Positions 1 to 6,433 of a stretch of DNA of 6,825 nt are shown piece by piece. Position 1 is the stretch's first letter; the number at the start of each line of letters is the position of its first letter. Both the position numbers and the translations under genes were made by a program. Source of the stretch: Gammaproteobacteria bacterium (GTDB lineage Bacteria; Pseudomonadota; Gammaproteobacteria; UBA6429; Thiohalophilaceae); contig DRJN01000081.1 in NCBI GenBank assembly GCA_011052165.1, positions 1 through 6,825 of the forward strand, given 5' to 3'. Below the pieces are notes generated by a model. That model saw only the letters and a list, made by a program, of their open reading frames with translations, ran no database searches and was not told where the DNA came from.

Positions 1-2
1 AA

Positions 3-554
3 TATCCATCATTGGCCATTGAGCTAGTGTTAACAGATGCTTATCTTGATTTAATCGAAGAGCGGGTGGATGTCGCCATCAGGCTTGGCTCATTGCAAGA
101 TTCTTCGTATATTGCCAAACTGATAAAGCCTATTCAGTTTATTATTTGTGCGAGTCCCGATTATATTGAAAAATATGGTATACCAACAAAACCAGAGGAA
201 GCTAGCAAACATAATTGTTTAATTTTTCCTCGTGCGGGGCACAATAATAACTGGTTATTTAAAGATGAAAATCAGGAAATTTATGAAATCCAGATCCAAG
301 GGCAATGCACTATTACTAATTCAACAGCAATTAAGCAATGCGCTGTTTTGGGTATGGGTTTAGCATTACTTCCAGATTGGTTAGTGAATAATGACATTAA
401 AGGTGGTATTTTAGAAAGATTGTATGATGATTACTCTGTTACTGCTACTGATTATAATAGTGGGATTTATGTTTTGTATCCATCGAAAAAATATACGCCT
501 CTTAAAACAAGGCTGTTTATTGAACATTTACAGAAAAATATCCAAAGCGAGTAA
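3..554 (+). CDS. LysR-type transcriptional regulator, C-terminal effector-binding part (5' truncated by window edge)
   Basis: The reading frame is open to the left edge and ends at TAA 552-554. The visible residues form the substrate-binding domain of a LysR-type regulator, most like the CrgA/DsdC-type subgroup: it opens with the typical run ELVLTDAYLDLIEERVDVAIR followed by LGSLQDSSYIAKLI, continues with ICASPDYIEKYG and a 'pee...HNCLIF' segment, and has the late GMGLALLPDWLV helix. The N-terminal DNA-binding helix-turn-helix lies outside the window. The TTG at 12 would be a false start, because the family pattern (YPSLAIELVL) continues upstream of it. Base composition is unlike the rest: positions 361-420 contain 18 G/C of 60, against 40 of 60 at 4141-4200 in rluC. 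The family assignment is firm. The ligand and target genes cannot be told, and transfer from elsewhere is only inferred from composition. Confidence 0.88.
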   Translation, partial: YPSLAIELVLTDAYLDLIEERVDVAIRLGSLQDSSYIAKLIKPIQFIICASPDYIEKYGIPTKPEEASKHNCLIFPRAGHNNNWLFKDENQEIYEIQIQGQCTITNSTAIKQCAVLGMGLALLPDWLVNNDIKGGILERLYDDYSVTATDYNSGIYVLYPSKKYTPLKTRLFIEHLQKNIQSE

Positions 555-608
555 CGATACTTAATTTTAAAATATAGCCTATCAAACTCATCCAGAGGGG
601 CTTCCAAA

Positions 609-649
609 AGGTTCACGATTTTTGCAAAGAATGCAAAAATCGTGAACCT
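609..649. repeat. Perfect 18-bp inverted repeat, possible rne terminator
   Basis: The left arm AGGTTCACGATTTTTGCA (609-626) and the right arm (632-649) are exact reverse complements around a 5-base loop, AAGAA. Read on the minus strand, the direction of rne transcripts, the stem is followed by a short T run (TTTTGG, complement of 604-609). That resembles an intrinsic terminator, although the stem is not GC-rich. On the plus strand no T run follows. It could instead be a dispersed palindromic repeat or an operator. The symmetry is certain, the function is not. Confidence 0.6.
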
Positions 650-724
650 GATGAGAGCGATATAACGCTTAACCTATGACGGCCTCCTTAATAAAACTTG
701 CCGCTTCAAAAAAACTATCCTCCT

Positions 725-775
725 CTCTGCATGACGGGACGGCAGAGCCTTTTCGAGTCCCACCGCCAGAGGCGG
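725..775. repeat. Two adjacent short hairpins downstream of rne
   Basis: CTCTGC (725-730) pairs with GCAGAG (742-747) across 11 bases, and CCGCC (763-767) pairs with GGCGG (771-775) across AGA. Both lie within 70 bases after the rne stop on the minus strand and could protect or shape the 3' end of the rne mRNA. Neither has a T run, so they are not convincing terminators on their own. Confidence 0.4.
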
Positions 776-792
776 GGTTTACCCAAATTGAA

Positions 793-3279
793 TTATGTGT
801 TTTCCGAATTCTCGTTACGGGTGAAGATCTGGGTCATTTTGATATTTTCACTACCCTTATCTTCTCTCACTGATGATTGAACCCGCTCTGATGTAGTGGT
901 TTTGTTTTCGCTCTTCTGAACATCCTCTTTCACTGTTTTGGACTCGGCGGATGGCGGCGTCGGGGGCCTGTTGGTTGAGGGTTCCTGTACCGGCGCTGTT
1001 TTAACTTCTGCCGTTTCAACCTGTGTCAGCTTTGTCTCTACCGGATCGATTCTGGGCTTTTTGTCCACTACAGAAGGTTTATCTGCTACAGGTTTATCCG
1101 CTACAACAGGCTTGCTTGCTAGTCTGTTCGTCTGCGAATTATCCGCTTTGTTCACCGTATGACTCTGTTCTGAAACGTTCTCGGTCTTTACATCAGTCTG
1201 ATTCCGCGGCTGATCATCCGAGGGTTTACGCCGTCTTCTACCACCCCGGCGACCACGGCGGCTCCCGGATCCCGCTTCACGATTCTGTGCAGACGCTTTT
1301 TCCTCAGCTTGCATTTTATCATCTTCTGGGGTGACATCCCTGGCCTGTCCATTTTGATCTTTGGGTTTATTACGCGTCTGATTACGGTTGGCAGACCGGT
1401 TCGGTTTTCGCGCTGTACTTTTTTCCCGTTGCTCATCACTACGCGGTTCATTGCGTTGGCCAGCCTGCTCGTTTCTTCTACCCACATTACGGCTGCGACC
1501 TGGCTGATGTTTGCGCTGACGCCGCCGTTCAGATTCCGATTTGCGCGCAACGGTTCGAGGTTCACCCACAGACGGCTCCTCACCGCTGGCAAACAGAGCC
1601 TTCCATAGCTTGGTGATCAAACCCGGTTGTTCCACTGGCTCGTTTTCTGTTGATGAAGGTGGTCGCGGTGTAGCCGGACTTACCGATTTCACTGCGGGAA
1701 CTTCTGCCGGTTTATGGGATTCGTTCTCAGCACTATGCGAGTCCACTGAGAGATCCAGCTCTTTCACCATCTCATAACTGTTACGTCGATCATCTTCGGG
1801 GATATCTTCCTCGCGTAAACGCTGTACTTCATAATGCGGCGTTTCCAGAGACGTGTTGGGGATCAGCAACACATTCAAACCATGGCGTTTTTCAATTTCA
1901 GACAACACATCCCGTTTTTCATTAAGCAGGAAGCTGGCAACATCCACCGGCACCTGGGCCACGACCCGGGCGGTGTTTTCCTTCATGGCTTCTTCTTCAA
2001 GCACTCGCAGAATAGACAGTGAGAGGGATTCTACGCCCCGGATGCTGCCCTGACCGCTGCAACGCGGACAGACGCCCTGGCTGGATTCCCCCAGAGATGG
2101 ACGCAGACGCTGGCGGGACATTTCCAGCAAACCAAAGCGGGAGATACGACCGACCTGTACGCGCGCCCGATCAACCTTGAGCGCATCCCGCAGACGATTT
2201 TCGACTTCACGCTGGTTGCGGCTTGGCCCCATGTCGATAAAGTCAATCACCACCAATCCACCAAGATCACGCAGGCGTAACTGACGGGCAATCTCATCTG
2301 ACGCCTCAAGATTGGTGTTCAGGGCCGTTTCTTCGATATCACTACCCTTGGTGGCCCGCGCGGAGTTGATATCAATGGAAATCAGAGCTTCCGTATGATC
2401 AATCACCACGGCACCACCGGACGGCAGACGGACTTCACGCTGGAAAGCCGATTCAATCTGGGATTCAATCTGGTAGCGGGTAAACAGCGGTACCGGATCA
2501 GAGTACTGCTTCACTTTGTTCAAATTATGCGGCATCACCTGGGACATGAAGTCACGTGCCTGCTGATAAACCTTGGGTTCGTCAATAATGATCTCGACGA
2601 TATCGTTACGCAGATAGTCACGGATAGCGCGGGTAATCAGGCTGCTTTCCTGATAGATGAGAAACGGTGCGGGTTTGTTTTGTGCCGCCTCATCAATGGA
2701 GCGCCACAAGCTGACCAGATAATCCAGATCCCACTGTAGCTCCTCAATATTCTTACCCAGACCAGCGGTACGGATAATCAGGCCCATATCAGCGGGGATA
2801 TCCAGCGCACTCAACGCATCCCGGGCTTCGGAACGCTCAGCACCTTCGATTCGGCGAGAAACCCCACCGGCTCGTGGGTTATTAGGCATGAGTACGGAAT
2901 AACGTCCGGCGAGGCTGATGAGGGTGGTGAGTGCTGCGCCCTTGTTCCCACGCTCTTCTTTGGAAACCTGGATGACCAGTTCCTGACCTTCACGCACCAC
3001 ATCCTTAATATTCACTTTGCCTGGCTTTGAATCAGCCGACTTGTCGAAATAGCTGCGGGAGATTTCTTTCAGTGGTAAAAAACCGTGACGCTCCGCCCCA
3101 TAATCCACAAAGGCGGCTTCGAGACTGGGTTCGACGCGCGTAATCTTGGCTTTGTAAATATTGGCTTTTTTGCTAACGTGATGGGTGGTTTCAATATCCA
3201 GATCATAAATACGCTGGCCATCGACCAGTGCAACACGCAACTCTTCTGGCTGAGTTGCATTAAACAACATTCTTTTCAT
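793..3279 (-). CDS. rne: Ribonuclease E
   Basis: This is the essential endoribonuclease that starts mRNA decay and matures rRNA and tRNA; in E. coli it scaffolds the degradosome on the inner membrane. The product has 828 residues. The catalytic half (about 1-510) has the MKRMLFNATQ start, an S1 domain (about 35-125), a 5'-sensor segment with R170-T171 (E. coli R169/T170), the magnesium-binding D303 (SIDINSARA) and D346 (VVIDFIDM), and the zinc-link cysteines C404 and C407 (CPRC), all as in E. coli. The scaffold half has an amphipathic membrane-targeting stretch, LITKLWKALFASG (554-566), then Arg-rich segments around 580-635 and 672-685 and a low-complexity Pro/Lys/Thr tail. It is shorter than the 1061-residue E. 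coli enzyme, and I recognise no helicase, enolase or PNPase docking motif. The start is ATG at 3277-3279, preceded by TAAGG. It is divergent from rluC, and a long leader suggests autoregulation. Confidence 0.98.
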   Translation of the reverse strand: MKRMLFNATQPEELRVALVDGQRIYDLDIETTHHVSKKANIYKAKITRVEPSLEAAFVDYGAERHGFLPLKEISRSYFDKSADSKPGKVNIKDVVREGQELVIQVSKEERGNKGAALTTLISLAGRYSVLMPNNPRAGGVSRRIEGAERSEARDALSALDIPADMGLIIRTAGLGKNIEELQWDLDYLVSLWRSIDEAAQNKPAPFLIYQESSLITRAIRDYLRNDIVEIIIDEPKVYQQARDFMSQVMPHNLNKVKQYSDPVPLFTRYQIESQIESAFQREVRLPSGGAVVIDHTEALISIDINSARATKGSDIEETALNTNLEASDEIARQLRLRDLGGLVVIDFIDMGPSRNQREVENRLRDALKVDRARVQVGRISRFGLLEMSRQRLRPSLGESSQGVCPRCSGQGSIRGVESLSLSILRVLEEEAMKENTARVVAQVPVDVASFLLNEKRDVLSEIEKRHGLNVLLIPNTSLETPHYEVQRLREEDIPEDDRRNSYEMVKELDLSVDSHSAENESHKPAEVPAVKSVSPATPRPPSSTENEPVEQPGLITKLWKALFASGEEPSVGEPRTVARKSESERRRQRKHQPGRSRNVGRRNEQAGQRNEPRSDEQREKSTARKPNRSANRNQTRNKPKDQNGQARDVTPEDDKMQAEEKASAQNREAGSGSRRGRRGGRRRRKPSDDQPRNQTDVKTENVSEQSHTVNKADNSQTNRLASKPVVADKPVADKPSVVDKKPRIDPVETKLTQVETAEVKTAPVQEPSTNRPPTPPSAESKTVKEDVQKSENKTTTSERVQSSVREDKGSENIKMTQIFTRNENSENT
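1076..1105. repeat. 15-base tandem duplication inside the rne tail
   Basis: Two adjacent 15-base units (1076-1090 and 1091-1105, GGTTTATCTGCTACA type) differ at one position (T1084 against C1099). In the protein they give the repeated VADKP of residues 726-735, with a third, looser copy in VVDKKP. This is in-frame slippage in a disordered, fast-evolving part of RNase E. Confidence 0.75.
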
Positions 3280-3285
3280 TATAAG

Positions 3286-3302
3286 GCCTTATTTTATAAG
3301 GC
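3286..3302 (-). promoter_or_regulatory. Hairpin sequestering the rne Shine-Dalgarno sequence
   Basis: In the rne mRNA, GCCUUAU pairs perfectly with AUAAGGC around an AAA loop, and the second arm contains the AAGG that serves as ribosome-binding site 7 bases before the AUG. The same AUAAGG can alternatively pair with the downstream CCUUAU, since 3281-3292 is the 12-base palindrome ATAAGGCCTTAT. Two mutually exclusive foldings around the start of an autoregulated gene are suggestive of translational control. The stem is short and A/U-rich, so it may be only moderately stable. Confidence 0.5.
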
Positions 3303-3521
3303 GCTCGACCATTTTGAGTAAACTATTTGCGTATTTATCTACCTGTGTAATAACCTGGATGCAGTGCGTATGGGCACCGCGAACTGTAAAAAAAACTTCG
3401 GTATTCCAGAGCTATCTCACGCAAAAATTACCTGATGCGGGAGCGCAGTTAATTCATTTAGCATCGCCGAAAATGACGTTCCTTTTTACCGGCGAATTCA
3501 TCTGCTTGTTTTTTTTCTGTG

Positions 3522-3540
3522 CCGTTTGACACACAAACGG
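3522..3540 (-). promoter_or_regulatory. Leader hairpin with adjoining A8 run
   Basis: CCGTTTG (3522-3528) and CAAACGG (3534-3540) form a perfect 7-bp stem with a 5-base loop. In the rne transcript it is followed, after CACAG, by eight adenines (T8 at 3509-3516 on the plus strand), an unpaired A-rich stretch of the kind RNase E prefers to cut near. The T run precedes the stem on the plus strand, so this is not a plus-strand terminator. Confidence 0.45.
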
Positions 3541-3581
3541 TCCAAAATCGGATCCAGTTTCTTTCTCTATGCACTCAACTT

Positions 3582-3606
3582 AAATCACACTATTTCTGTG
3601 TGGTTT
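3582..3606. promoter_or_regulatory. 9-bp hairpin in the rne leader
   Basis: AAATCACAC (3582-3590) pairs with GTGTGGTTT (3598-3606) around a 7-base loop, with one G-T wobble when read on the plus strand. On the minus strand it lies about 45-70 nt into the predicted rne leader. On the plus strand a short T run follows, giving it a weak terminator look, but no plus-strand gene lies upstream to terminate. Confidence 0.4.
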
Positions 3607-3621
3607 TTATGCACTGAATTC

Positions 3622-3640
3622 TACATTTAATTAAAATGTA
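3622..3640. repeat. 7-bp AT-rich inverted repeat near the rne transcript start
   Basis: TACATTT (3622-3628) and AAATGTA (3634-3640) are exact reverse complements around AATTA. The element lies 12-30 bases downstream of the predicted rne transcription start, so it could be the first leader hairpin or a protein-binding palindrome. Function is unknown. Confidence 0.4.
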
Positions 3641-3658
3641 ATAAACTGGCGTGGGTTC

Positions 3659-3687
3659 ACTATATCAGTGTTCTGCAAGGGGTTCAA
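3659..3687 (-). promoter_or_regulatory. Predicted sigma-70 promoter of rne
   Basis: On the minus strand the -35 box TTGAAC (3682-3687) is separated by exactly 17 bases from the -10 box TATAGT (3659-3664). The -10 box is preceded by TGA, making an extended -10 (TGN). Matches are 4 of 6 and 5 of 6 to consensus. Transcription would begin near 3652. It is the best promoter-like pair I found in this divergent region, and its distance from the rne start fits the long leader known in E. coli. Confidence 0.65.
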
Positions 3688-3723
3688 TCTCTGCAATATC
3701 CAGGGTCATACCCACACAGGACC

Positions 3724-3753
3724 ATGTTAGAATACCGTAATGGAAAAGCCTGA
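3724..3753 (+). other. Possible 9-codon minicistron overlapping the rluC start
   Basis: ATG at 3724 opens a frame of nine codons ending at TGA 3751-3753, fourteen bases past the first base of the rluC start codon and in a different frame. AGGA at 3718-3721 lies only 2 bases before this ATG but 18 bases before the rluC ATG. rluC thus has no well-placed ribosome-binding site of its own, and the short frame could deliver ribosomes to it. The spacing is poor for both starts, so this is only a possibility. Confidence 0.25.
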
Positions 3754-4711
3754 TAACAGAAACACCCCGGCAGAACAAAAAACCGGGGTTCGATTTGTGA
3801 GTATCAGTGCCGATCAGGCCGGGCAGCGCATCGACAATTTTCTGCTCACGCGGCTCAAGGGCGCCCCTAAAACCCTGATTTACCGGATCTTGCGCAAGGG
3901 CGAGGTTCGCGTCAACAAGGGCCGGATCAAACCCCTGTACAAACTGCAGGCCGGAGATGAAGTCCGCATTCCGCCCATCAGACTGTCAGACAAACCGACA
4001 GTAAAGCCGGGCCGCTCCGCGATCGATGCAATTGCCAACAACATTCTCTATGAAGACAAACGCCTGCTGGTGCTGAATAAACCCAGTGGTTTCGCCGTGC
4101 ATGGGGGCAGCGGCCTGAGTTACGGTATCATTGAGGCCTTGCGCGTCCTGTTCCCCAACGCCCCCTACCTGGAACTGGTACACCGGCTGGACCGGGATAC
4201 CTCCGGTTGTCTGCTGATTGCCAAAAAGCGCAGCATGTTGCGGTGCCTGCATGAACAGTTGCGTGAGCATCGCTTGCGTAAACAGTACCTGACTCTGGTG
4301 AAAGATCTCTGGCCGGGTGGCAAACAAACGATCGATGTCCCTTTGCGCAAAAACACCCTGCGTTCGGGCGAACGCCTCGTGCGAGTGGATAACACGGGCA
4401 AGGTGGCGATCAGCCACTTCCACCCCCGCACCACATCCGGGTTCGCCAGCCTGATGGAGGTTGATCTCGAAACCGGGCGCACCCATCAAATACGGGTTCA
4501 TGCCGCACATACTGGGCATCCCGTCGCCGGGGATGAGAAATATGGCGATGCCCTTTTTAACCGGAAAATGCGGGAATACGGCCTCAAACGTCTGTTCCTG
4601 CATGCCAGCAGAATTTCCTTCGTCCTGTCTCCAGACTCAACAGAAAGCATTGAGGTGGAAGCACCACTGGAAGCCTCACTGAAAAACACTTTGAAACAAC
4701 TGGATTTATAA
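3740..4711 (+). CDS. rluC: 23S rRNA pseudouridine synthase, RluC type
   Basis: This cytoplasmic enzyme isomerises selected uridines of 23S rRNA (955, 2504 and 2580 in E. coli) to pseudouridine. The product has 323 residues, the family's usual length. An S4 RNA-binding domain (about 28-82, starting QRIDNFLLTRLKG) precedes the RluA-type catalytic domain (about 98-300). That domain carries NKPSGFAVHGG (113-123) and HRLDRDTSG (148-156), with D151 the expected catalytic aspartate, plus ETGRTHQIRVH (244-254) and HPVAGDEKYG (260-269). The RluC rather than RluD call rests on position next to rne and on overall resemblance. The frame is closed by TAG at 3728, so ATG 3740 is the first possible ATG start; it lacks a well-placed Shine-Dalgarno. 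It is the first gene of a three-gene run, with the HAD gene starting 3 bases after its stop. Confidence 0.95.
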   Translation: MEKPDNRNTPAEQKTGVRFVSISADQAGQRIDNFLLTRLKGAPKTLIYRILRKGEVRVNKGRIKPLYKLQAGDEVRIPPIRLSDKPTVKPGRSAIDAIANNILYEDKRLLVLNKPSGFAVHGGSGLSYGIIEALRVLFPNAPYLELVHRLDRDTSGCLLIAKKRSMLRCLHEQLREHRLRKQYLTLVKDLWPGGKQTIDVPLRKNTLRSGERLVRVDNTGKVAISHFHPRTTSGFASLMEVDLETGRTHQIRVHAAHTGHPVAGDEKYGDALFNRKMREYGLKRLFLHASRISFVLSPDSTESIEVEAPLEASLKNTLKQLDL

Positions 4712-4714
4712 TAA

Positions 4715-5386
4715 ATGAGTATTTCAACCCAATTAATCGTATTTGACTGGGATGGCACCCTGATGGATTCAGAAGCACGCATCGTCAATTGCATGCGTGC
4801 GGCAATTGAAGAACTAGCGTTGGCGCCGCGGACCCGGCAGCAGATGGCCGAGATCATCGGTCTCGGACTGGTGGAGGCGCTAGCCATACTCTATCCAGAA
4901 GGAAGCCCGACTGAACATGCCGCTCTGACGGAACGCTTCCGCTACCACTTTGTTGAAGCCAGCCCGACACCCTCCGCCCTGTTTCCCGGTGTCGAAGAGA
5001 TGCTGGCTGAACTCAATGAGCAGGGACACTTTCTTGCCGTCGCCACGGGCAAGGGCCGGTGTGGTCTTGACCATATACTTAAAGAAACCAACACCGGGCG
5101 CTATTTTCATGTCACGCGCTGCGCCGATGAAAGTTTTTCCAAACCCCACCCACAAATGTTACTGGAAATCATGAACCATCTTGGAGTGGATACCAGGGAC
5201 ACACTAATGATTGGCGACACCGAATATGATCTGCGAATGGCCAACAGTGCTGGCGTCCAGTCGCTTGCCGTCAGTTACGGTGTACATGATCTGACGCGTC
5301 TGTTAAATTGCAGGCCGCTGGATTACGTTGATGATATTCCTGCACTACGCAACTGGTTGCAGACAAAATATACGCGTGCGGCATAA
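4715..5386 (+). CDS. HAD-superfamily hydrolase (phosphoglycolate phosphatase-like)
   Basis: This is a predicted cytoplasmic, magnesium-dependent phosphatase of 223 residues with all four HAD signatures. Motif I is VFDWDGTLMDS, with nucleophile D11 and acid/base D13. Motif II is the T111 of VATGKGR. Motif III is K143 in FSKPHP. Motif IV is D168 and D172 in MIGDTEYD. A helical cap lies between motifs I and II (about 18-85), placing it in subfamily IA near Gph/PGP enzymes. The true substrate cannot be read from sequence; phosphoglycolate or another small phosphate ester is plausible. It starts 3 bases after the rluC stop with little ribosome-binding sequence (a GGA at 4702-4704), so translational coupling to rluC is likely. 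From memory, homologues sit beside rluC in Pseudomonas and relatives. Confidence 0.93.
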   Translation: MSISTQLIVFDWDGTLMDSEARIVNCMRAAIEELALAPRTRQQMAEIIGLGLVEALAILYPEGSPTEHAALTERFRYHFVEASPTPSALFPGVEEMLAELNEQGHFLAVATGKGRCGLDHILKETNTGRYFHVTRCADESFSKPHPQMLLEIMNHLGVDTRDTLMIGDTEYDLRMANSAGVQSLAVSYGVHDLTRLLNCRPLDYVDDIPALRNWLQTKYTRAA

Positions 5387-5397
5387 ACCCTATATTC

Positions 5398-5401
5398 AGG
5401 A
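5398..5401 (+). promoter_or_regulatory. Ribosome-binding site of sppA
   Basis: AGGA ends 7 bases before ATG 5409. It decides the start of the peptidase gene: the longer in-frame start at 5328 lies inside the HAD gene, has no comparable site and would add 27 residues unlike the family. Confidence 0.7.
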
Positions 5402-5408
5402 CGAAATC

Positions 5409-6392
5409 ATGTTTGACAAAAAACCCATTGGCTCCCACTCTGAAAAAGAACATGATGAAAAGTGGCAGAGAGACATTATTAACCGGCTTGCTTTCGCCGC
5501 TATTAACGAACAGAAACGGAGCCGCCGCTGGGGCATATTTTTCAAATCACTGATTTTCATTTATCTGTTTGTGATTTTCATAGTGGCCTACTTTCCCTAC
5601 AAAGAGGGCAGTAGTAATATCACCCTCGGTAAACACACCGCTCTGGTTCGGTTAAGCGGCGTCATCGCCAGCAACACGGAAGCCAGCGCCGACAACATTA
5701 TCACCGGCCTGCGCAATGCCTTTGAAGACAGCGATACCGTCGGCGTCATTCTGCGTATCAACAGTCCCGGCGGCAGCCCGGTTCAGGCGGCTTATATCAA
5801 TGACGAAATCTACCGTCTGCGTAAGAAATATCCCAAAATCAAACTCTATGCCGTGATTACCGATATGTGCGCATCCGGGGGTTATTACGTTGCTTCTGCC
5901 GCAGATGAAATTTATGCAAACAAAGGTAGTGTGGTCGGCTCCATTGGCGTCATTATGAATGGCTTCGGTTTTGTTGGCAGCATGAAAAAACTGGGCATCA
6001 CACGGCGAGCGTACACGTCGGGCAAGCACAAGGCTTTTCTTGATCCGTTTTCGAAAGAAAACCCGGAGGAAGTAGCCCACGTCAAAACCCTGCTGGATGA
6101 TATCCATCAGCAATTTATCGATGTGGTTAAAAAAGGCCGCGGTAACAGGCTGAAAAATGATCCCAATCTGTTTTCCGGCTATGTCTGGACCGGGGAACAA
6201 AGCCTGAAGCTCGGCCTGGTCGATGCGCTGGGCAGCAGCCGCTATGTCGCACGCGAAGTTATCAAAGCAAAGAAAATCGTGGATTTCACACCCAAACCCA
6301 ATTACCTGGATCGCTTCGCCGAACGCTTTGGTATGACCATGGCCAGAACCATAACCCAGGTATTGGGGATGCAGGAAGGGACTATCCGGTAG
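5409..6392 (+). CDS. sppA: Signal peptide peptidase SppA, 36K type (S49 family serine peptidase)
   Basis: This is a membrane-anchored peptidase that degrades leftover signal peptides after secretion, and perhaps other membrane proteins. The product has 327 residues with one S49 domain, like B. subtilis SppA and unlike the double-domain 67K E. coli enzyme. A basic cytoplasmic N-terminus (KRSRR, 36-40) precedes a single membrane segment (about 43-61, FFKSLIFIYLFVIFIVAYF), leaving the catalytic domain outside. Family motifs follow: VILRINSPGGSP (113-124), the nucleophile S156 in DMCASGGYYVASAADEIYA, GSVVGSIGVI (173-182), and the probable general base K208 in TSGKHKAFLDPF; the lysine assignment is by motif resemblance to other SppA. 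WTGEQSLKLGLVDALGS (260-276) is the conserved C-terminal segment. It begins 22 bases after the HAD stop, so it is the last gene of the rluC operon. SohB is a less likely alternative. Confidence 0.94.
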   Translation: MFDKKPIGSHSEKEHDEKWQRDIINRLAFAAINEQKRSRRWGIFFKSLIFIYLFVIFIVAYFPYKEGSSNITLGKHTALVRLSGVIASNTEASADNIITGLRNAFEDSDTVGVILRINSPGGSPVQAAYINDEIYRLRKKYPKIKLYAVITDMCASGGYYVASAADEIYANKGSVVGSIGVIMNGFGFVGSMKKLGITRRAYTSGKHKAFLDPFSKENPEEVAHVKTLLDDIHQQFIDVVKKGRGNRLKNDPNLFSGYVWTGEQSLKLGLVDALGSSRYVAREVIKAKKIVDFTPKPNYLDRFAERFGMTMARTITQVLGMQEGTIR

Positions 6393-6433
6393 TTAATCGT
6401 CTGCGCTATTTCGGGTTCCCACGCAGGAGCGTA

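Larger units (their letters stand above)
555..792. other. Convergent spacer between the LysR gene and rne
   Basis: This is non-coding space between two genes that end towards each other. It holds the perfect inverted repeat at 609-649 and two short hairpins at 725-775, described separately. Short open frames across 676-880 run into the antisense of rne, lack family-like sequence and are not credible genes. Nothing else recognisable is present. Confidence 0.7.
3280..3652 (-). promoter_or_regulatory. rne 5' untranslated leader (predicted, about 373 nt)
   Basis: The region lies between the predicted rne transcription start near 3652 and the rne start codon. It has no credible gene on either strand. 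It contains the hairpins at 3622-3640, 3582-3606, 3522-3540 and 3286-3302, plus an A8 run (plus-strand T8 at 3509-3516) and a U8 run (plus-strand A8 at 3388-3395) in the transcript. In E. coli the rne leader is about 361 nt, and its hairpins let RNase E control the decay of its own mRNA. The comparable length and position suggest the same here. That is inference from architecture, since I cannot align the two leaders. Confidence 0.6.

Noticed and set aside
676..880. Two overlapping short plus-strand frames after the LysR gene
   Set aside because: Both run into the antisense of the rne 3' end, with no homology signal or ribosome-binding site.
3582..3608. Intrinsic terminator on the plus strand upstream of rluC
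   Set aside because: The hairpin and short T run look terminator-like, but no plus-strand transcript is expected to enter from the left because rne runs the other way. A role in the rne leader is more plausible.
3611..3699. rluC promoter candidates (TTCTGC-17-CAATAT and TAATAA near 3639)
   Set aside because: Matches to consensus are three of six or worse, so no rluC promoter is called.
3986..4603. 205-codon open frame on the minus strand inside rluC
   Set aside because: It is antisense to a fully conserved pseudouridine synthase; its length reflects the codon bias of rluC, and its sequence shows no family motif.
5328..5408. Upstream in-frame extension of sppA (start at 5328)
   Set aside because: It lies inside the HAD gene, lacks a ribosome-binding site and adds 27 residues without family similarity. 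ATG 5409 has AGGA 7 bases upstream and gives the expected length.
5652..6200. 182-codon open frame on the minus strand inside sppA
   Set aside because: It is a shadow of the conserved S49 catalytic domain with no recognisable protein features.
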